A stretch of DNA of 64,000 nt from the NCBI RefSeq assembly GCF_900277125.1, contig NZ_OPYN01000070.1, positions 212-64,211 on the forward strand, read 5' to 3'. The DNA comes from Pseudomonas inefficax. Its GTDB lineage: Bacteria > Pseudomonadota > Gammaproteobacteria > Pseudomonadales > Pseudomonadaceae. The notes below the pieces were generated by a model. The model did not search any database, had not been told where the DNA came from, and saw only the letters and a list, made by a program, of their open reading frames with translations. Shown in pieces: positions 46,189 to 53,774 of the stretch (position 1 is its first letter; each line of letters starts with the position of its first letter). The translations under genes and the position numbers were made by a program.

Positions 46189-46875
46189 TCACAGGGCGCC
46201 GAAAACCTTCTTGGCCAGGCTGGTAGCTGCCTGCGCTGGGTTCTGGCGGATGCTCTCTTCCTGCTTGGCAATCATCTCGAACAGGCCATCCAGCGCCTTC
46301 TCGGTCACGTAGTTCTCGATGTTGGCGTCATCCTTGATCAGCCCCAGACCCTTGGCCTGGCCGGCGAAGGCGTTGTACTGCTGGGCGACACCGACCTTGT
46401 CGGTTGCCTGCTTGACGATCGGCAGGAACTTGGCGCGGATCTGCTCGCGGCTGCTCTTGTTCAGGTACTGGGTGGCTGAGTCCTGACCACCGCTGAGGAT
46501 GCCCTTGGCATCGGTCACGGTCATCTTCTTCACAGCATCCACCAGAATCGCCTGGGCCTGCGGCACGGCGGCTTCGGCGGCTTTGTTCATGCTGGTTTCC
46601 AGGGCTTCGACCTGGTCGCCCTTGCCGAACATCTTCATGGCTTTGGCGGCTTTGCCGAGGTTACCCGGCAGCTCGATGCGCACATCAGGGTTGTTGCTGA
46701 AGCCGCCTGGCGTGCTCAACTGCTTGACGGCAATCTGCGCGCCTTGGGTAAGGGCATCCTTCAGGCCGCCGGTGGCGTCGGACTGGCTCAGGTCACCAAG
46801 CGACAGGGCCAGAGCACTGGCCGACAGCAGCAGGCCGGTGCACAGGGTAGTGAAGCGCAGGGAAGCGCGAATCAT
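46189..46875 (-). CDS. DUF4197 protein, secreted
   Basis: 228 aa. A signal peptide (MIRASLRFTTLCTGLLLSASALA) is followed by the DUF4197 domain, with GLKDALTQGAQIAVKQLS, the LPGNLGKAAKAMKMFG segment, and the C-terminal EKALDGLFEMIAKQEESIR. Function is unknown; family members are periplasmic. It is the last gene of a minus-strand run 33 bp downstream of the YbaY lipoprotein. Confidence 0.92.
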   Translation of the reverse strand: MIRASLRFTTLCTGLLLSASALALSLGDLSQSDATGGLKDALTQGAQIAVKQLSTPGGFSNNPDVRIELPGNLGKAAKAMKMFGKGDQVEALETSMNKAAEAAVPQAQAILVDAVKKMTVTDAKGILSGGQDSATQYLNKSSREQIRAKFLPIVKQATDKVGVAQQYNAFAGQAKGLGLIKDDANIENYVTEKALDGLFEMIAKQEESIRQNPAQAATSLAKKVFGAL

Positions 46876-46907
46876 GGGTATTTCCTTATCGATGAAGTGG
46901 GGCGGGC

Positions 46908-47306
46908 TCAGCGCACCGGGTCGACTTTGACCCGTACCGGCTGCTGGTCGCTGCCGTCGAGTGCGACGCCTTGGTGTTCGGTGTTGATAAACAGCAGTTT
47001 GCCGCCCAGTTCAATCCGCGCGCTGACCGCATAGCGGTGGCCTGGCTTGACCTGGGCCGGGTCGTAAGTGAGGTGGAACGGTAGCGGCACGTTGCCTTTT
47101 ACCGGGCCAGCCTGGCGGGCAAGGATCAAGGCGGGGGCGTCCATCAGCGAGACATCCTGCAACTCGACGCTCAGGGTGGCGGCAGGTGGCAGGGCGATGC
47201 GCTGCAGGTAGAAGACTTCGCCATCCAGGCTGGCCTGGTTGGACGGGGTTTGGCTGGAACAGGCTGCAAGCAATGATGCGCAACACAGCATAAAGAGCTT
47301 TTTCAT
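46908..47306 (-). CDS. YbaY-family lipoprotein (YscW domain)
   Basis: 132 aa. Signal peptide with lipobox LLAAC (MKKLFMLCCASLLAAC). One YscW-type domain: VELQDVSLMDAPALILARQ, PLPFHLTYDPAQVKPGHRYAVSARI, LLFINTE. YscW is a pilotin for type III secretin, but YbaY-type members occur widely without such systems. Its ribosome site GGAG is 5-6 bp before the start, directly next to a large hairpin. Confidence 0.88.
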   Translation of the reverse strand: MKKLFMLCCASLLAACSSQTPSNQASLDGEVFYLQRIALPPAATLSVELQDVSLMDAPALILARQAGPVKGNVPLPFHLTYDPAQVKPGHRYAVSARIELGGKLLFINTEHQGVALDGSDQQPVRVKVDPVR

Positions 47307-47318
47307 GGAATCTCCGTG

Positions 47319-47353
47319 GTCCTTGGCGTTGGCTTGTGGCCAACGCCAAGGAC
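47319..47353. other. 15-bp perfect hairpin before the YbaY gene
   Basis: GTCCTTGGCGTTGGC-TTGTG-GCCAACGCCAAGGAC. It lies between two minus-strand genes, immediately upstream of the ribosome site of the YbaY lipoprotein. The minus strand has no U-run, so it may be an mRNA stability, processing or weak terminator element. It is not of the REP type. Confidence 0.8.
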
Positions 47354-47376
47354 TTTAGCGGATTTTCCTCGATCAA

Positions 47377-48090
47377 TCAGCGGCGTGGCTTGCGCAAGGC
47401 AATCATGGACAGGTCAGGTGGGTTGGAAAAGTCCAGGTTCTTGAGCACGTTACCTGCGTAAATAGTATTACGCTCCAAGTTGTACAACCCTAGATGCAGC
47501 TTGGTGGGGCGATCTTTCGGGAGCGTTGCGACGTCGATGAACAACGAGAACGGTGCACTCTCACCTTTCAAGTACAGGGAGTGCTCTGCGAGGTTGCTGC
47601 TGTAACGGGTGCTATGGCCATCTTCCTGAACGACCAACAAAGTGGCATCCAGATAGGCCACCTCCTGGCATAACTCAGGTGGAATACTCACTAACCCGGT
47701 CAGCTCGATGACGGTCGGTGGCAGTGGATGTTTTTCCGGATCCACGGGGGCACTATCCATAGCGACCAGGTTAAGTTCCAAGGCAATGCCCTGCAGGACA
47801 TCGGTAATGAGTACCTTCTGCGTCGTGCGGGCTAGCACGGCATCCTCACCTATGCCCGCCGTGCAACGAGCCTCGAGGGTGAGTTCTGCGATATCACCCA
47901 GGCTGTTGCGGTCAAGGTGCAAGCGAAAAGGCAGCGGTGCCCCAGTGGCTTGTGAGCTGCAAGTGGCGAGCATCTGTTCTTCGCCTTCCAGCAAGCCTGT
48001 CACGATTATGCAAAGGCGTGTCGGGGGCTCGGCAACCGCGGGGACGAAGGGGGCAAAGAGGGTACCGCGGATTTCAAGTGTATCGGACAT
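47377..48090 (-). CDS. Double YscW-like domain protein
   Basis: 237 aa, no signal peptide. Two regions resemble the YscW pattern: residues about 20-110 (ending with PLPFRLHLDRNSLGDIAELTLEARC) and about 130-225 (LDATLLVVQED and APFSLFIDVATLPKDRPTKLHLGLY). With the two flanking genes this makes four such domains in 2.3 kb. The gene's G+C is lower than that of its flanks. The product would be cytosolic unless exported by another route. Function unknown. Confidence 0.72.
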   Translation of the reverse strand: MSDTLEIRGTLFAPFVPAVAEPPTRLCIIVTGLLEGEEQMLATCSSQATGAPLPFRLHLDRNSLGDIAELTLEARCTAGIGEDAVLARTTQKVLITDVLQGIALELNLVAMDSAPVDPEKHPLPPTVIELTGLVSIPPELCQEVAYLDATLLVVQEDGHSTRYSSNLAEHSLYLKGESAPFSLFIDVATLPKDRPTKLHLGLYNLERNTIYAGNVLKNLDFSNPPDLSMIALRKPRR

Positions 48091-48170
48091 GTTTGTTACT
48101 CAGGTGTGGGGGATAGGATTGCGGTAGCGCAATCCTGGCCCCCTGAGGCATCCTGGTGGAGCTGGAAACC

Positions 48171-50657
48171 CTATCCTTGCGTGACGTCCGTGGGTTCATC
48201 ACGGTGCAGTGCGACCTGGCGGATCGACAGGCGCAGCTCGGCCGACAACACGCGCTTGGCCACGCCTTCTGCCAACTCGCCGAGCTTGTCGTGATAACCC
48301 AGCTTGCCTTGCGCGTCGGCGTGCAGCACGCCTTGCTCGAGCAAGGTCTGGATGAAATGGCGGAACAGCGTCTTGTCGAAGAACTCCGGGGCGTTCAGGC
48401 CGTGCAGGATCGACAGGCGCTGGGCCATCATCACGCACAGGTCTTCCAGTTCTTCGGCGCTGAGGCTGTTCTGTCCGCTGTTGAGCAGCAGCGAAGTGGC
48501 CATGTAGAAGCGCTGCAGAGTCTGGGTGATGGTGCGAGCGAGCAGGGTGAGCAATACGAACTGCCGCGAGCTGGGTGGCGGGCGAATGTAAGTATCGTTG
48601 TCCTGGCGCAGCAGCCCTTGCTCGACCAGGGCGGCCAGCCACTGGTCGATCACCGCATCCAGTTGCTCCGGCGTCCAGCGCAGGAACAGTTCGGCCTGCA
48701 GGTAGGGGTACAGCGCATGCACATACTGGCCCAGCAGTTCGCGGCTCATGCGCGAGCTGCTGAGGAAGAAGCTGGCCAGCAGCGCCGGCAGGGCGAAGAT
48801 GTGCAGCACGTTGTTGCGGTAATAGGTCATCAGTACCGCGTTGCCTTCATCCAGGTACAGGATGCGGCCAAGGGCGTCCTTCTGCTCGGCGACCAGGTTC
48901 ATGCCGCGCACGTGTTCGATCAGCGCCTGGCCATCGCCCTCGGGCAGGGTGGTGTGCGGCGAATAGGGCACCTGGCGCAGCAAGGCCAGGTACAGGTCGA
49001 GCACGCGGGTCAGGGCGCGCTCGTCCAGGGCCAGGCGGCTGGTGGACAGCAGCGCCAGGGCCACCAGGTTGACCGGGTTGATCGCGGCCGCCTCGTTGAG
49101 GTGGCGGGCCACGGTTTCGCCCAGGCGGGTGGTGGCGGCGTTGAGCCAGGCAGGGCGGTATTGCGGGCCGTGGTCCTGTTCACGCCAGCCGGGCTGTTGC
49201 TGGTCGAGGAAGCCGGCCAGGCGGATCGGCTCGCCGAAGTTCACGTACACCTGGCCAAAGCGCTGCTTGAGCGCGCCGAATACCTTGAAGATGTCGAAGA
49301 TCGACTCTTTCTTCTTGCTGGCACCGCGCAGTTCGCCCAGGTAGGTGCGCCCTTCGAGCACGCGCTCGTAGCCGATGTACACCGGCACGAACACGATCGG
49401 CGTGCGCGACGAGCGCAGGAAGCTGCGCAAGGTAATGGCCAGCATCCCGGTGCGTGGCTGCAGCATGCGCCCGGTGCGCGAGCGGCCGCCTTCGACGAAG
49501 TATTCGACCGGGAAACCCTTGGTGTACAGGGTATGCAGGTATTCATTGAATACTGCGGTGTACAGCGGGTTGCCCTTGAACGTGCGGCGCATGAAGAAGG
49601 CACCACCACGGCGCAGCAGGTTACCCACCAGCGGCATGTTGAGGTTGATGCCCGCAGCCACATGCGGCGGTGTCAGGCCGTTGCGGAACAACAGGTACGA
49701 CAGCAGCAGGTAGTCGATGTGGCTGCGATGGCACGGTACGTAGATCACTTCGTGGCCAGGGGCGATGCCCTGCACCTGCTCGATGTGGTTGACCTTGATG
49801 CCATCGTAGATCTTGTTCCAGAACCAGCTCAGCACTACTTCGAGAAAGCGGATGGCGGTGTAGGTGTAGTCCGAGGCGATCTCGTTGCCATAGCGCAGAG
49901 CCTGGGCTTCGGCCTTGGCCAGCGGCAGGTTCTCGCGCTGCGCCTCATCGACGATGGCCTGGCGCACTTGGGGAGCGTGGATCAGGCCCTTGACCAGGTT
50001 GCGCCGGTGCGAGATGTCCGGGCCGATAACGGCGGTCTTGAGGTTGCGAAAGTGCACGCGCATCAGGCGCTGGGCCATGCGCACGGTGCGCTCGTGGCCC
50101 TTGTTGTGCTGTACCAGTTCGCGCAGGTGGATGGGCGCGGAGAACTGCACCCGGGTCTTGCGCCCGAGGATCAGTACGGTCAGCAGCCGGCGCAGGCGTC
50201 CGGTAACTGCCCAGCTGTCGGCGAACAGCAACTTCCACGGGCTGGATTCACTCGCCGGGGTCTGGCCCCAGAACACACTGACCGGAATGATCTGCGCATC
50301 CTCTTCGGCATGCTGGCTGACGGCGGCGACCAGGCGCTCCAGGGTGGGCGGGGCGCCGCGCTTGTCATGGCGGCCGAGCCAGTCCGGGTCCGGGGTCAGG
50401 TAGAAGAATGCCGCCGGTTCCTGCAGCGGGCCAACCGCTACTGGCAGCACCGGGCGCGGCAAGCCTGCCTTGGTGCATTCATGGTCGAGCACGGCCAGGT
50501 CGGTGAGTGCGGGCGAGGGCAAGGCGTAGAACACCGGGCGGCTGCGGTCGAGCTTGAGGGTGAGGGAGGACTGGTTGATGGTCTCGGAGCGTACCCACAG
50601 GTACAACAGGCGACGCAGGGCGCCGAAGATCAGGCGGCGCAGGGGGGAACGGGTCAT
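48171..50657 (-). CDS. plsB: Glycerol-3-phosphate 1-O-acyltransferase PlsB
   Basis: Membrane enzyme (828 aa) that adds an acyl group from acyl-ACP or acyl-CoA to sn-glycerol-3-phosphate, starting phospholipid synthesis. The catalytic HxxxxD is His310-Asp315 in [12 protein letters not shown]. Later motifs are [10 protein letters not shown] and [11 protein letters not shown], which bind glycerol-3-phosphate. The ATG at 50657 begins [17 protein letters not shown] very long open frame on the opposite strand is an artefact. Confidence 0.97.
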   Translation of the reverse strand: MTRSPLRRLIFGALRRLLYLWVRSETINQSSLTLKLDRSRPVFYALPSPALTDLAVLDHECTKAGLPRPVLPVAVGPLQEPAAFFYLTPDPDWLGRHDKRGAPPTLERLVAAVSQHAEEDAQIIPVSVFWGQTPASESSPWKLLFADSWAVTGRLRRLLTVLILGRKTRVQFSAPIHLRELVQHNKGHERTVRMAQRLMRVHFRNLKTAVIGPDISHRRNLVKGLIHAPQVRQAIVDEAQRENLPLAKAEAQALRYGNEIASDYTYTAIRFLEVVLSWFWNKIYDGIKVNHIEQVQGIAPGHEVIYVPCHRSHIDYLLLSYLLFRNGLTPPHVAAGINLNMPLVGNLLRRGGAFFMRRTFKGNPLYTAVFNEYLHTLYTKGFPVEYFVEGGRSRTGRMLQPRTGMLAITLRSFLRSSRTPIVFVPVYIGYERVLEGRTYLGELRGASKKKESIFDIFKVFGALKQRFGQVYVNFGEPIRLAGFLDQQQPGWREQDHGPQYRPAWLNAATTRLGETVARHLNEAAAINPVNLVALALLSTSRLALDERALTRVLDLYLALLRQVPYSPHTTLPEGDGQALIEHVRGMNLVAEQKDALGRILYLDEGNAVLMTYYRNNVLHIFALPALLASFFLSSSRMSRELLGQYVHALYPYLQAELFLRWTPEQLDAVIDQWLAALVEQGLLRQDNDTYIRPPPSSRQFVLLTLLARTITQTLQRFYMATSLLLNSGQNSLSAEELEDLCVMMAQRLSILHGLNAPEFFDKTLFRHFIQTLLEQGVLHADAQGKLGYHDKLGELAEGVAKRVLSAELRLSIRQVALHRDEPTDVTQG

Positions 50658-50781
50658 GGGGTGTGTGCCCTGGGTGTGATTTTCAGGTGGGTATCCAGCC
50701 ATTTAGTCTGCCGTATCCGCGCAAGTTCAGCAAAAATCGCCGAACGGCGCGACGGTCATCAAATTTTTTTGTTCTGTGTCA

Positions 50782-50787
50782 TATACT
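50782..50787 (+). promoter_or_regulatory. Possible -10 box of the cold-shock gene
   Basis: TATACT just after an AT-rich stretch (run of T's at 50764-50770). It would give a leader of about 95 nt, in line with long cold-shock leaders. No good -35. Confidence 0.4.
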
Positions 50788-50825
50788 CGGCCTGCCACTT
50801 GCAAGATATTTGCGCAAGCGGCGTC

Positions 50826-50849
50826 GACACAGGGAGCAGACCCTGTGTC
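50826..50849 (+). promoter_or_regulatory. Leader hairpin of the cold-shock gene
   Basis: GACACAGGG-AGCAGA-CCCTGTGTC, a perfect 9-bp stem in the presumed 5' leader, 40 bp before the start. It may act as a temperature- or stability-sensing element. The A-rich CACAATAAAAATCCGGAG that follows carries the ribosome site. Confidence 0.55.
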
Positions 50850-50889
50850 TGCAAGGCGATCTTCACAATAAAAATCCGGAGTAGTTCAG

Positions 50890-51099
50890 ATGTCGTCTCG
50901 TGAGACTGGGAATGTAAAGTGGTTCAACGATGCCAAGGGTTATGGCTTCATTCAGCGCGAAGGTGGTGCGGATGTCTTCGTCCACTATCGGGCGATTCGC
51001 GGTGAGGGGCATCGTACCCTGGTCGAAGGGCAGCGGGTGGAATACGCCTGCGTGCAGGGCCAGAAAGGCCTGCAAGCCGAAGACGTAGTGGGCCTCTGA
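50890..51099 (+). CDS. Cold-shock domain protein (CspA family)
   Basis: 69 aa single cold-shock domain that binds ssDNA/RNA and melts mRNA structure. RNP1 is KGYGFIQ and RNP2 is DVFVHY; also GNVKWFN at the N-terminus. Slightly divergent from major Csp ([11 protein letters not shown]). CCGGAG stands 8 bp before the ATG. It is divergent from plsB by 232 bp. Confidence 0.95.
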   Translation: MSSRETGNVKWFNDAKGYGFIQREGGADVFVHYRAIRGEGHRTLVEGQRVEYACVQGQKGLQAEDVVGL

Positions 51100-51119
51100 G
51101 CCTCAAGCTGTAACGGTTT

Positions 51120-51206
51120 GTGTGGGAGCCGGCTTGCCGGCGATCACCGGCGAAGCCGGTGCCAGGCACCGTGTTGCCTGCATCGCCGGCAAGCCGGCTC
51201 CCACAA
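51120..51206. repeat. REP inverted pair, GCCGGCTTGCCGGC type
   Basis: TGTGGGAGCCGGCTTGCCGG ... CCGGCAAGCCGGCTCCCACA, with a second inner palindrome GCGATCACCGGCGAAGCCGG. It lies between the cold-shock gene and the convergent minus-strand gene. Confidence 0.92.
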
Positions 51207-51216
51207 AAAATACCGC

Positions 51217-51594
51217 TCAAGCGGTGCGCCAGGTGATTTCCTCTTCACCGTCGGCGCTGATGCGGACCCAGCGGTCGGCATCTTCTTCCCCATCTTCCTC
51301 CACCCAGCCACCTGGCGCGCAACGCACTTCCACACCCAGTGCAGCAAATGCGGCGCGGGCGCAGGCGACGTCATCGGCCCACGGCGTCTGGTCGCTTTCC
51401 AGGTACAGGCTGTTCCATTTCCCTACAGCCTTGGGTAGCCAGGTGACCGGAATGTTACCGGCCAGGCATTTGAAGGTATGGCCTTTCTGCTTCCATTCGC
51501 TGCATGGGCCGATTGCCTGGGCGAGCCATTCGGCAATCTGCTTGTGGTCGACGTCGGCGTCCTTCAGGTAGATCTCGATATCAGGTTGGCGCAT
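51217..51594 (-). CDS. Conserved hypothetical protein
   Basis: 125 aa, acidic, cytosolic. Features: EIYLKDADVDHKQIAEWL, a CSEWKQKGHTFKCLAG part, SDQTPWADDVACARAAF and a Glu-rich tail (EEDGEEDADRWV). Found in other pseudomonads near rlmA; no known function. It ends 17 bp from the rlmA stop's strand neighbour and may share a transcript with it. Confidence 0.8.
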   Translation of the reverse strand: MRQPDIEIYLKDADVDHKQIAEWLAQAIGPCSEWKQKGHTFKCLAGNIPVTWLPKAVGKWNSLYLESDQTPWADDVACARAAFAALGVEVRCAPGGWVEEDGEEDADRWVRISADGEEEITWRTA

Positions 51595-51611
51595 AAGGGC
51601 TCCGGGTTTGC

Positions 51612-52424
51612 TCAGTCTTGGCGCACGAAATAGTCATAACGCATGGAAACCGTGACCTCGAACGGCTCGGGCTGGTCGATCACCCGGGCACGCTTTTCGG
51701 CACTGGCACGCCAGCCGTGCGGGGTCATGGCCAGCAGGTCGGCGCGGGCCTTGGGTGCGGCCAGGCTCAGGCGGAACTCCAGGGTTTCGCTGTGGGCAAG
51801 GGCCATGCCTTCGGGGACCAGGGCCAGGTGTTTGTCGTCGGCGTAAGGGCGTACTTCATCGTAGAGCACTTCGCGCAGTTCCATCAGGTGGCCGCTGGTG
51901 GGGCCGACCCGCATCAGGCCACCGCCTGGGCCGAGCAGGCGCTTGGCCTCGGCCCAGTCCAGCGGGCTGAACACGCTGGCGATGAACTGGCAGCTGGCGT
52001 CGGCAAGCGGCACGCGGGCCATGCTGGCGACCATCCAGGTAACCTCGGGCGCGCGGCGGCAGGCACGCTTGACTGCCTCGCGAGAGATGTCCAGGGCGTA
52101 GCCGTCGGCAGCCGGCAGAGCCTGGGCGACCTGCGCAGTGTAGTAACCCTCGCCGCAGCCGATGTCCAGCCAGGCCCCGGGCTGGCGCTCGGCGGCCAGC
52201 TCGGCCAGGCGGCGCGCCACCGGCGCGTAGTGGCCGGCGTCGAGGAAATCGCGGCGGGCTTCGACCATGGCCTGGTTGTCACCGGGGTCGCGGCTGTTCT
52301 TGTGCTGCACCGGCAGCAGGTTCAGGTAACCCTGGCGGGCCCGGTCGAAGCGGTGGCCGGCCGGGCACACCACACCGTTGTCGAGCCGGCTCAGTGGCGC
52401 CTGGCAAAGAGGGCAGGCGAGCAT
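51612..52424 (-). CDS. rlmA: 23S rRNA m1G745 methyltransferase RlmA
   Basis: 270 aa. The N-terminal zinc-binding site has Cys4, Cys7, Cys20, His24 (CPLCQ ... CPAGHRF). The SAM-binding fold has WLDIGCGEGYYTAQVA and the tail MRYDYFVRQD. Methylates G745 in 23S rRNA (E. coli numbering; Gram-negative type). Shares one base with the dapE stop (52424). Confidence 0.95.
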   Translation of the reverse strand: MLACPLCQAPLSRLDNGVVCPAGHRFDRARQGYLNLLPVQHKNSRDPGDNQAMVEARRDFLDAGHYAPVARRLAELAAERQPGAWLDIGCGEGYYTAQVAQALPAADGYALDISREAVKRACRRAPEVTWMVASMARVPLADASCQFIASVFSPLDWAEAKRLLGPGGGLMRVGPTSGHLMELREVLYDEVRPYADDKHLALVPEGMALAHSETLEFRLSLAAPKARADLLAMTPHGWRASAEKRARVIDQPEPFEVTVSMRYDYFVRQD

Positions 52425-53575
52425 CAGGCGAGCAACCGGACCAGGGTCTGGTAGTAGATTTCGGTGAGCAGGTCGAGGTCGCTGGCCAGGATCCGCTCAT
52501 CCACCTGGTGGATGGTGGCGTTGACCGGGCCGAGTTCGACCACCTGGGTACCCATGGTGGCGATGAAGCGGCCATCGGAGGTACCGCCGCTGGTCGACGG
52601 CTGGGTGTCGCGACCGGTGACGCCCTTGATGCTGGCCGAAACGGCGTCCAGCAATTCGCCCGGTTCGGTAAGGAACGGCAGGCCCGACAGCGCCCAGTCG
52701 ATCGACCAGTCCAGCTCATGCTTGTCGAGGATTGCCGATACCCGCGCCTGCAGGCCTTCGACAGTCGACTCGGTGGAGAAGCGGAAGTTGAACAGTGCGG
52801 TCAGGTCGCCCGGGACCACATTGGTGGCACCGGTGCCGGAATTGAGGTTGGAGATCTGGAAGCTGGTCGGCGGGAAGAACGCATTGCCTTCGTCCCAGTG
52901 CTCCGTCGCCAGTTCTGCCAGGGCCGGTGCGGCCAGGTGGATCGGGTTGCGTGCCAGGTGCGGGTAGGCCACATGGCCCTGCTTGCCGCGCACTGTGAGC
53001 TTGGCGCCCAACGAGCCACGGCGGCCGTTCTTGACCACGTCACCCAGCAAGGTGGTGCTGGAGGGCTCGCCAACGATGCACCAGTCCAGGCGCTCGTTGC
53101 GTGCTTTCAGGCGCTCGACCACGGCCTTGGTGCCATGGTGGGCCGGGCCTTCCTCGTCGCTGGTGATCAGGAACGCGACCTTGCCGCGGTGGTTCGGGTA
53201 GTCCTGCACGAAGCGCTCGCTGGCAATCACCATGGAGGCCAGGCTGCCTTTCATGTCAGCGGCGCCACGGCCGCAGAGCATGCCATCGGCGTCGATCAGC
53301 GCTTCGAACGGCTCATGCTGCCATTGCTGTACCGGGCCGGTGGGTACCACATCGGTGTGGCCGGCGAAGCACAGCACCGGACCGTCCTGGTTGCCGTGAG
53401 TGGCCCAGAAGTTGTCGACGTCCTCGATGCGCATCGGTTCCAGCTGGAAGCCCACGGCGCCCAGGCGATTCATCATCTGCGCCTGGCAGTCGGCGTCGAC
53501 GGGGGTGACCGAGGGGCGGCGGATCAGGTCACAGGCCAGTTGTAGGGTGGGCGAGAGCTCGGCAGGGGCCGTCAT
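52424..53575 (-). CDS. dapE: Succinyl-diaminopimelate desuccinylase
   Basis: M20 zinc hydrolase of 383 aa that releases LL-diaminopimelate and succinate in the succinylase branch of lysine/peptidoglycan synthesis. His73 and Asp75 in AGHTDVVP, Asp107 in [10 protein letters not shown], Glu pair in [11 protein letters not shown], and GGTSDGRFI at the C-terminus are the metal and catalytic parts. The start at 53575 begins [18 protein letters not shown]. Confidence 0.97.
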   Translation of the reverse strand: MTAPAELSPTLQLACDLIRRPSVTPVDADCQAQMMNRLGAVGFQLEPMRIEDVDNFWATHGNQDGPVLCFAGHTDVVPTGPVQQWQHEPFEALIDADGMLCGRGAADMKGSLASMVIASERFVQDYPNHRGKVAFLITSDEEGPAHHGTKAVVERLKARNERLDWCIVGEPSSTTLLGDVVKNGRRGSLGAKLTVRGKQGHVAYPHLARNPIHLAAPALAELATEHWDEGNAFFPPTSFQISNLNSGTGATNVVPGDLTALFNFRFSTESTVEGLQARVSAILDKHELDWSIDWALSGLPFLTEPGELLDAVSASIKGVTGRDTQPSTSGGTSDGRFIATMGTQVVELGPVNATIHQVDERILASDLDLLTEIYYQTLVRLLA

Positions 53576-53665
53576 GGGGGACTCCGGGGCAAGGCAAGGC
53601 GGGGAAATCTGAGGGGCGTTATCTTATATCAAACCGTCAGGCCAATGGGGCCGCTTTGCGGCCCA

Positions 53666-53748
53666 TCGCGACACAAGGCCGCTCCTACAGGCGATCGCGC
53701 CACATCTGACAGGATGCGATCCGGTGTAGGAGCGGCCTTGTGTCGCGA
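53666..53748. repeat. REP inverted pair with GTAGGAGC cap
   Basis: Arms TCGCGACACAAGGCCGCTCC and its complement. Outside are GGGGCCGCTTTGCGGCCC and GGGGCGCAAAGCGCCCC, each a small palindrome, so the whole reaches about 53647-53772. It separates dapE and ndvB. Confidence 0.9.
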
Positions 53749-53774
53749 ACGGGGCGCAAAGCGCCCCCACGATC

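Noticed and set aside
48156..50903. 915-aa open frame on the plus strand opposite plsB
   Set aside because: Exact antisense to a full PlsB gene with all motifs; composition (Gln, Val, His-rich) is that of a GC-rich shadow frame and no domain is seen.
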